40,228 bases of DNA, from contig URVX01000001.1 of NCBI GenBank assembly GCA_900551395.1, positions 1 through 40,228 on the forward strand, given 5' to 3'. The notes beneath the pieces are model-generated. The model worked only from the letters and a program-made list of their open reading frames with translations. It did not search any database and was not told where the DNA came from. Positions 36,080-40,228 of this stretch are shown one piece after another (position 1 is the stretch's first letter; each line of letters opens with the position of its first letter). The stretch is from an uncultured Subdoligranulum sp. Its GTDB lineage: Bacteria > Bacillota > Clostridia > Christensenellales > CAG-314. Both the position numbers and the translations under genes were made by a program.

Positions 36080-36883
36080 ATGAAAGCGGATTGTCATACG
36101 CACAGTATATTTTCTTCCGACGGAAAGCTGTCGATAGAGGAAATGCTGAATATTGCTCTCGAAAGAGGGCTGTCTTATCTTGCGGTGACCGACCACATAG
36201 ATTTCGACGCGCTGCTGCCCAAAAACCGCGCTCCCTCCTATTGGAAGCAGCCTGACGTCGATTTGTACTGCGCCGAAGTTGAAAGACTCAAGCCCGTTGC
36301 GGAAAAAAACGGAATTTTCCTTGCTTTCGGCGCGGAAATGGGCTTCGACCCCGACGCGGCGGCGCAGACGCCCGCGTGCGAGCTGATTGAACGGCTGCCG
36401 TTTGACGTAATTATCAACAGCGTGCATTTTGCGGGCGGACTGGATTTGTATTTTCCCGAGTTTTTCGAGGGGCGCACAAAAAAACAGGCTTACGACTTAT
36501 ATCTCGACGCGGTGTACGACAGCCTGTTTGCGCGGTTTTCCTTCGATATAGTGGGACATCTGGGCTACGTCACGCGGCAGGCGCCTTATCCCGACAAGCA
36601 GCTTAAGCTTTCCGAATCGGGAGAAAAAATAGACAAAATCTTAAAACGGATTATCCATACCGACAAGACGCTGGAGGTCAACACCAATCACGGGCTGAAT
36701 GCCAACGAGGAAATTCTCGCCAGATATTTCGAGCTGGGCGGAAGAAACGTGAGCTTTGGCAGCGACGCCCACCAAGGCGGGCTGTGCGACGGGTGGGAGC
36801 AGGCGACGGCAACGCTCAAGCGCATAGGCTTTTCCGAGCTGTCCGTATTCAAAAGCAGAAAGCGCGAGGGAGTGAAAATCTGA
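36080..36883 (+). CDS. PHP-domain phosphatase, HisJ/histidinol-phosphatase-like
   Basis: ATG at 36080 behind AAAGGAGGAG. 267 residues. Metal-binding motifs of the PHP superfamily are in order: DCHTHS (4-9), TDHIDF (37-42), a Glu in FGAEMGF, NSVHFAGG, VGHLGYV and the C-terminal FGSDAHQGG. The 'NSVHF' and 'Y..Y' segments resemble histidinol-phosphate phosphatase HisJ. No his genes are present in the window, so the substrate is not certain; a general sugar- or nucleotide-phosphate role is possible. It sits 42 nt after the M42 gene, likely the last gene of the dnaA transcript. Confidence 0.88.
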   Translation: MKADCHTHSIFSSDGKLSIEEMLNIALERGLSYLAVTDHIDFDALLPKNRAPSYWKQPDVDLYCAEVERLKPVAEKNGIFLAFGAEMGFDPDAAAQTPACELIERLPFDVIINSVHFAGGLDLYFPEFFEGRTKKQAYDLYLDAVYDSLFARFSFDIVGHLGYVTRQAPYPDKQLKLSESGEKIDKILKRIIHTDKTLEVNTNHGLNANEEILARYFELGGRNVSFGSDAHQGGLCDGWEQATATLKRIGFSELSVFKSRKREGVKI

Positions 36884-36967
36884 GAAGCGCGCGTTTTGAG
36901 CGAAAAAATTTATGCTTGGGGCGGAGGCGGAAAATTCGCATTTTGTCCGACGCTTTTATTCAAAAAG

Positions 36968-36996
36968 TTGACAAGCGTTGTTTTTGACGCTATAAT
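36968..36996 (+). promoter_or_regulatory. Perfect sigma-A promoter of rpmH
   Basis: TTGACA (36968-36973), 17-nt spacer, TATAAT (36991-36996), 46 nt before the rpmH ATG. Confidence 0.88.
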
Positions 36997-37042
36997 CAAT
37001 CGGTAACGCTATCGCTTATTCACCAAAAGGAGTTTAGATAAG

Positions 37043-37177
37043 ATGAAAAGAACCTATCAACCCAAGAAGAGACAGAGAAGCAAGGTGCACGGCTTCAGAA
37101 AGAGAATGAAGTCCACCGGCGGCCGCAGAGTGCTTGCAAGAAGAAGAAACAAGGGTCGCCACAAGCTGTCCGCTTGA
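37043..37177 (+). CDS. rpmH: 50S ribosomal protein L34
   Basis: 44 residues, starting MKRTYQPKKRQRSKVHGFRK and ending KGRHKLSA, the canonical L34 sequence. An AAAGGAG site precedes the ATG with somewhat long spacing. L34 is a component of the large ribosomal subunit. It is the first gene of the rpmH-rnpA-yidD-yidC-jag series and is driven by a perfect promoter; a short hairpin with a T-run after it may reduce read-through. Confidence 0.98.
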   Translation: MKRTYQPKKRQRSKVHGFRKRMKSTGGRRVLARRRNKGRHKLSA

Positions 37178-37210
37178 CGCAAGAAGCATCGATGCATAAT
37201 TCGTGAAAAT

Positions 37211-37240
37211 ACAGCCCTGAAGCAACGCGGCTGTGTTTTT
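37211..37240 (+). terminator. Attenuator-like hairpin between rpmH and rnpA
   Basis: Stem ACAGCC/GGCTGT (37211-37216 with 37229-37234) followed by GTTTTT. With only six base pairs it probably acts as a partial terminator that sets the rpmH to rnpA ratio. Confidence 0.5.
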
Positions 37241-37281
37241 GCGTAAACAGGTTTGCCGCAGACGTACCGACTGTGCCGAAA

Positions 37282-37617
37282 ATGGAAAGACTTAAAAAAA
37301 ATTATCAATATCAATACGTCTACAAAAACGGCGTCAGCGCGAGCGACAAATATTTTACCGTCATAGCCGCAAAGAGCGGCGGCGGACCGCGTTTCGGTTT
37401 TTCCGTCGGCAAAAAGTACGGCAAGGCGGTTGTGCGCAACAGACTGCGCCGGCGTCTTAAGGAGTGCTGCAGGCTTCTTTCTCCTTTCATCAGCAAGGGG
37501 TTCGCTTTCGTAATCATACCCCATGCGCCCGCGGAGGACTTTTCCGCAATAAAAAACAGTCTCGAGGGACTGTTCAAAAGGCTTAAGGCGTGGAGGGACG
37601 AGGAGGCGCCGTCGTGA
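37282..37617 (+). CDS. rnpA: Ribonuclease P protein component
   Basis: The start is chosen as ATG 37282 (MERLKKNYQYQ), the usual RnpA N-terminus; an in-frame GTG at 37273 is an alternative, and neither has a strong binding site. 111 residues. FGFSVGKKYGKAVVRNRLRRRLKE (about 40-63) contains the RNR signature that binds the catalytic RNA and the 5' leader of pre-tRNA. It forms RNase P with the RnpB RNA, which is not in this window. Its stop overlaps the yidD start by 3 nt. Confidence 0.95.
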   Translation: MERLKKNYQYQYVYKNGVSASDKYFTVIAAKSGGGPRFGFSVGKKYGKAVVRNRLRRRLKECCRLLSPFISKGFAFVIIPHAPAEDFSAIKNSLEGLFKRLKAWRDEEAPS

Positions 37618-37853
37618 AATATATCTGTATATGGCTGCTCAAGGCCTACAAGGCGACTCTTTCCAAAATCAAGGGAAAGACCTGCCGGTTTACTCCCAGC
37701 TGCAGCGTTTACGGAATGGAAGCGTTTGAAACGCACGGTTTTTTCAAAGGAGGGCTGCTTACTGCGCGGCGCGTGATTAAATGCGGCTTTACGCGCGGCG
37801 GCTTCGACCCCGTGCCCTTCAATCTCAAAGGAGACATTAAATGGAGTTTATGA
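37614..37853 (+). CDS. yidD: Membrane-protein insertion efficiency factor YidD
   Basis: GTG start at 37614 behind GAGGAGG, overlapping the rnpA stop. 79 residues. The family signature is plain: CRFTPSCSVYGMEAFETHG, then RRVIKCGFTRGGFDPVP. YidD is a small membrane-associated protein that supports YidC-dependent insertion. It overlaps yidC by 13 nt, so the two are translationally coupled. Confidence 0.96.
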   Translation: MKYICIWLLKAYKATLSKIKGKTCRFTPSCSVYGMEAFETHGFFKGGLLTARRVIKCGFTRGGFDPVPFNLKGDIKWSL

Positions 37854-39091
37854 ACTGCTTGGCAACCGCCGCCGAGACCATCGGACAATGGGGCTTTTCG
37901 GAGGGATTTGCGACAATCATGTCGGAAATCAAAAATCCGACCTTTGTCGGCTGGCTGGTCAAGGGGTTGCTTGACGCGGTGGGAAACTACGGCTGGGCGG
38001 TGGTGCTTTTCACCGTAATACTCAAGGTCATTACCCTGCCGTTGGATTTCTGGCAGCGTTTTTCGATGAAGAAAAACGCCAAAATGATGTCCGAGCTTGC
38101 GCCCATGATGGCAAAGCTGGACAAGGCTTATGCCAACGACAAAAACAAGCTCAATCAGGAAAAGCAGAAGCTGTACAAAAAGCACGGCTACAATATGCTG
38201 TCGGGCTGTCTGCCCATGATTGTGACGATGGCGATATTTTTCATCATGTTCGGAGGCTTGAACCAATGCTCCGCTTACGTAAACCTGAAGGTTTACAGCG
38301 AGCTAAGCGTTTTTTATACGCAGACGCTGTCCTCCGAGCTGGACAAGTTCTCCGCGGAATACGAGCAAAACCGTTACGATATCCTGCTTTCCGGAGAGTC
38401 CGGCGCTATCGAGGATTACAAGACGTGGCTCGGCGGGCAGGGTGTTGAGGAAAGCGAGTTCGAAGCGAGGATAAGCTCCGCAACAGCCCGCATTTCTTCT
38501 ATCAAGGCGGAGGCTCAGGCTGTCGCGCGCAAAGCGGTGGGAGAGTATTTTCTCGAGGCAAAGGAGGGCTTTTTGTGGATTACCAACATCAGCCGTCCCG
38601 ACACCTGGGTGGAGGCGTTTCCCGAAACCGCGGACAAGTTTACCGGTACGCTCACAAAAAGATACAGAGCCTACAGGGACGAGTTCGACTCCGAGCTTTA
38701 TAAAGAAATTTACGAGGGTATCAGCGAGCAGGGCGTAGGCTACAAGGTGGGAGACAAGCATTGGAACGGACTTATGATTCTGCCCGTGCTGTCGATAGCG
38801 CTCAGCTTTTTGTCCACATTTATTTCCAACAAGACAAGCAAAAAGAAAAACGACGTCGAACAGCTCGGCCCGGATGCGGCGGCGGCGCAAAGCACCAACA
38901 AGGTTATGATGTTCGTCATGCCGATAATGATGGGTATCTTCGGCTTTATTTATACGGCTACGTTTGCGCTTTATATGGTGTGTTCGAGTTTGCTGTCGAT
39001 ATTGTTTACGCTTGCGATGAACCCCGTTATCGACAGACGAGTCGCCAAAATCGAGTCTAAGACGGAAAAACCCGATTACAGGAGAAAATAG
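37841..39091 (+). CDS. yidC: Membrane insertase YidC/SpoIIIJ with enlarged external loop
   Basis: ATG at 37841 behind AAAGGAG. 416 residues, against roughly 250-330 for most Gram-positive homologues. Helices are at about 46-68, 120-140, 308-328, 354-374 and 376-396. The cytoplasmic hairpin (NAKMMSELAPMMAKLDKAYANDK...KHGYN) lies at 79-118. Lys62 sits where many homologues have the groove Arg. About 95 extra charged, coiled-coil-like residues (145-240) precede the conserved FLWITNISRPD (244-254) and about 45 more follow it, all in the predicted extracytoplasmic loop. No lipobox is seen. YidC inserts small membrane proteins alone or with Sec. Confidence 0.95.
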   Translation: MEFMNCLATAAETIGQWGFSEGFATIMSEIKNPTFVGWLVKGLLDAVGNYGWAVVLFTVILKVITLPLDFWQRFSMKKNAKMMSELAPMMAKLDKAYANDKNKLNQEKQKLYKKHGYNMLSGCLPMIVTMAIFFIMFGGLNQCSAYVNLKVYSELSVFYTQTLSSELDKFSAEYEQNRYDILLSGESGAIEDYKTWLGGQGVEESEFEARISSATARISSIKAEAQAVARKAVGEYFLEAKEGFLWITNISRPDTWVEAFPETADKFTGTLTKRYRAYRDEFDSELYKEIYEGISEQGVGYKVGDKHWNGLMILPVLSIALSFLSTFISNKTSKKKNDVEQLGPDAAAAQSTNKVMMFVMPIMMGIFGFIYTATFALYMVCSSLLSILFTLAMNPVIDRRVAKIESKTEKPDYRRK

Positions 39092-39096
39092 AGCCG

Positions 39097-39951
39097 ATGA
39101 ACAATGAAAAAATAGAAGTCAGCGCGAAATCCGTTGACGCGGCGGTGAAAAAAGGGCTGGAAAAGCTCGGGCTTGAAAAAGACCAAGCCGAGTGGGAGGT
39201 TTTGCAGGAAGCCGGATTTTTGCGTCATTGCAAAATTTCGATAGGGAAAAAACCTACTCAGGCGAGCCTTGTGCGCGAATATGCCGAAAAAATGCTGGAT
39301 CTCATGGGCTTTGATTACGCTGTAGAGGCAACGGAAACGGACAGCGAAATTTTGCTGGAGCTCACGGGCGTTAACGCGGGAGATATTATCGGCAGGCGCG
39401 GCGACGTGCTGGACGCCTTTCAGTATATGCTGAACGTGCTTACGAAAAACTTCGACGACGATTTCAAGCGCGTGACGGTGGATACGGAAAATTATCGCGC
39501 AAAACGCGCGGAGGCGCTTGTCAAGCTTGCCCGAAATCTGGAAAAAAAGGTGAAACGCACCGCCCGACCGGTGCGGCTGGAATATATGAATCCGTTTGAG
39601 CGCAGAGCCATACATACCGCGCTGCAGGACAGCCTTTTTGTGGATACTGTCAGCGAGGGCGAGGAACCCCGCCGTTTTGTGGTAATCAAGCCCAAAGCGG
39701 GATTAAAGCCCCGCCCCGATTCGGGTGAGCGCAGGGGCAGCGGACGCGGCGGTGACAAAAAGGACAGACGTGGCAAGGGGACGGACAACGGAGCGCGCCG
39801 CAGATACGACGATACCGAAGACGGCGATAGCCGTTCTGCCGCAAAACCCGATTTCGAGGAAGAAAAAAAAGAACCCACCTATGACGGCGGAGTCATGAAA
39901 AAGCTCAATTTCGTCTATCGAAGCGAAAAAAAGCGCAGAAGACTTAAATAA
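39097..39951 (+). CDS. jag: RNA-binding protein KhpB/Jag
   Basis: ATG at 39097, 5 nt after yidC; AGGAGAAAA precedes it at long spacing. 284 residues. The Jag N-terminal domain is at about 1-55 (SAKSVDAAVKKGLEKLGLEKDQAEWEVLQE). A KH domain follows at about 75-140 (GRRGDVLDAFQYMLN), then R3H at about 140-205 (MNPFERRAIHTALQ). The last 75 residues are a charged, Arg/Gly/Asp-rich disordered tail ending FVYRSEKKRRRLK, which is longer than usual. KhpB binds many transcripts and affects cell division and envelope genes in streptococci. Last gene of the rpmH cluster. Confidence 0.95.
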   Translation: MNNEKIEVSAKSVDAAVKKGLEKLGLEKDQAEWEVLQEAGFLRHCKISIGKKPTQASLVREYAEKMLDLMGFDYAVEATETDSEILLELTGVNAGDIIGRRGDVLDAFQYMLNVLTKNFDDDFKRVTVDTENYRAKRAEALVKLARNLEKKVKRTARPVRLEYMNPFERRAIHTALQDSLFVDTVSEGEEPRRFVVIKPKAGLKPRPDSGERRGSGRGGDKKDRRGKGTDNGARRRYDDTEDGDSRSAAKPDFEEEKKEPTYDGGVMKKLNFVYRSEKKRRRLK

Positions 39952-39957
39952 AACTGC

Positions 39958-39986
39958 AAAGCGTCCGCAATTTAGGTCGCTTTTTC
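39958..39986 (+). terminator. Probable terminator after jag
   Basis: Stem AAAGCG-T-CC/GG-T-CGCTTT (one internal mismatch) followed by TTTTTCG, 7 nt after the jag stop. Confidence 0.6.
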
Positions 39987-40024
39987 GTTTGCTCGTTTGG
40001 CGCAGCAATGGAAAAGCTGCAAAA

Positions 40025-40048
40025 AAAAGCCGCGTAAAACGCGGCTTT
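40025..40048 (-). terminator. Terminator of the 37-aa gene
   Basis: Nine-to-ten-bp stem AAAGCCGCG/CGCGGCTTT with a long T-run on the minus strand, 42 nt after the stop codon at 40090. Confidence 0.88.
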
Positions 40049-40089
40049 CAAGGGAAAAGTAACTAAAAAGTTCCGTTTTCGACTAAAAT

Positions 40090-40203
40090 TCAGTCGATGT
40101 TTTTCTGATTGCTGCTGCACTTGGAACTGCCGGACTTCTTGCCGGAAGTTTTGGTGTTCTTGGTGTTGGAGCAATCCGAAGCTTTCATTTTCTTCGTTTT
40201 CAT
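40090..40203 (-). CDS. Small Lys/Ser/Asn-rich protein, 37 aa
   Basis: ATG at 40203 behind a strong GGGAGG site (7-nt spacing); the frame gives MKTKKMKASDCSNTKNTKTS... and ends SNQKNID. It is highly basic and polar, with two cysteines (positions 11 and 29) and no hydrophobic segment. The good ribosome binding site plus a strong terminator support a real gene. I do not recognise it; small basic spore-coat or spore-core peptides are one possibility, given the YyaC-like gene, but this is speculation. The promoter would lie beyond the right edge. Confidence 0.72.
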   Translation of the reverse strand: MKTKKMKASDCSNTKNTKTSGKKSGSSKCSSNQKNID

Positions 40204-40228
40204 TTCCTTACCTCCCGTTTTTAGTATG

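Noticed and set aside
35579..36427. 282-residue minus-strand frame
   Set aside because: Antisense shadow of the M42 peptidase and PHP genes.

Overview
The window looks like the replication-origin region of a Firmicutes chromosome, most likely a Clostridia-class gut or gut-like bacterium. This rests on strong AGGAGG-type ribosome binding sites, some TTG and GTG starts, near-perfect sigma-A promoters (TTGACA-N17-TATAAT), canonical parS palindromes, a YyaC-type sporulation protein, and the rpmH-rnpA-yidD-yidC-jag cluster. A genus cannot be named from sequence alone.

Layout. (1) 1-12.7 kb, minus strand: two very large lipoproteins. The first is a BspA-like leucine-rich-repeat protein of more than 2,767 residues that runs off the left edge. 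The second has 1,333 residues, InlB-type repeats and a recurring 'DGFG' module. (2) 12.9-15.9 kb: three small membrane-protein genes and a divergent TetR regulator. The regulator promoter and the target-operon promoter share one -10 element. (3) 15.9-20.6 kb: a plus-strand defence island with a MmeI-like single-chain restriction-modification gene and an AbiH-like gene, both frameshifted. It is flanked by 52-bp direct repeats. These derive from the 3' end and terminator of a tRNA-Arg(ACG) gene at the right border, where a 172-bp unit is repeated in tandem. (4) 20.7-25.6 kb, minus strand: mscL, ftsH (one apparent frameshift), an ion-transporter-superfamily permease and a yyaC-like gene. (5) 25.6-29.5 kb: the partition region, with four parS sites, a nested non-coding repeat with terminal inverted repeats, a cvpA-like gene and parA-parB. 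(6) 29.5-33.6 kb: a probable structured non-coding RNA, a double-HTH regulator, dnaN (minus), oriC and dnaA (plus). (7) 33.6-40.2 kb, plus strand: tilS, an M42 aminopeptidase and a PHP phosphatase behind dnaA, then rpmH-rnpA-yidD-yidC-jag, and finally a 37-residue Lys/Ser-rich minus-strand gene.

How it fits together. Genes left of about 32 kb run mostly leftward and genes to the right run rightward, as expected if replication starts between dnaN and dnaA. That gap holds TAG trinucleotide repeats (DnaA-trio) next to a DnaA-box-like site and an AT-rich stretch. ParA, ParB and the parS sites segregate the origin. YidC, YidD, RnpA, L34 and KhpB are the usual origin-proximal housekeeping set. The order is rearranged: dnaN is divergent from dnaA rather than downstream of it, and rpmH lies on the same strand as dnaA. 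The accessory content (surface lipoproteins, defence island) lies on the left arm. All statements come from reading the sequence; no database search was possible.
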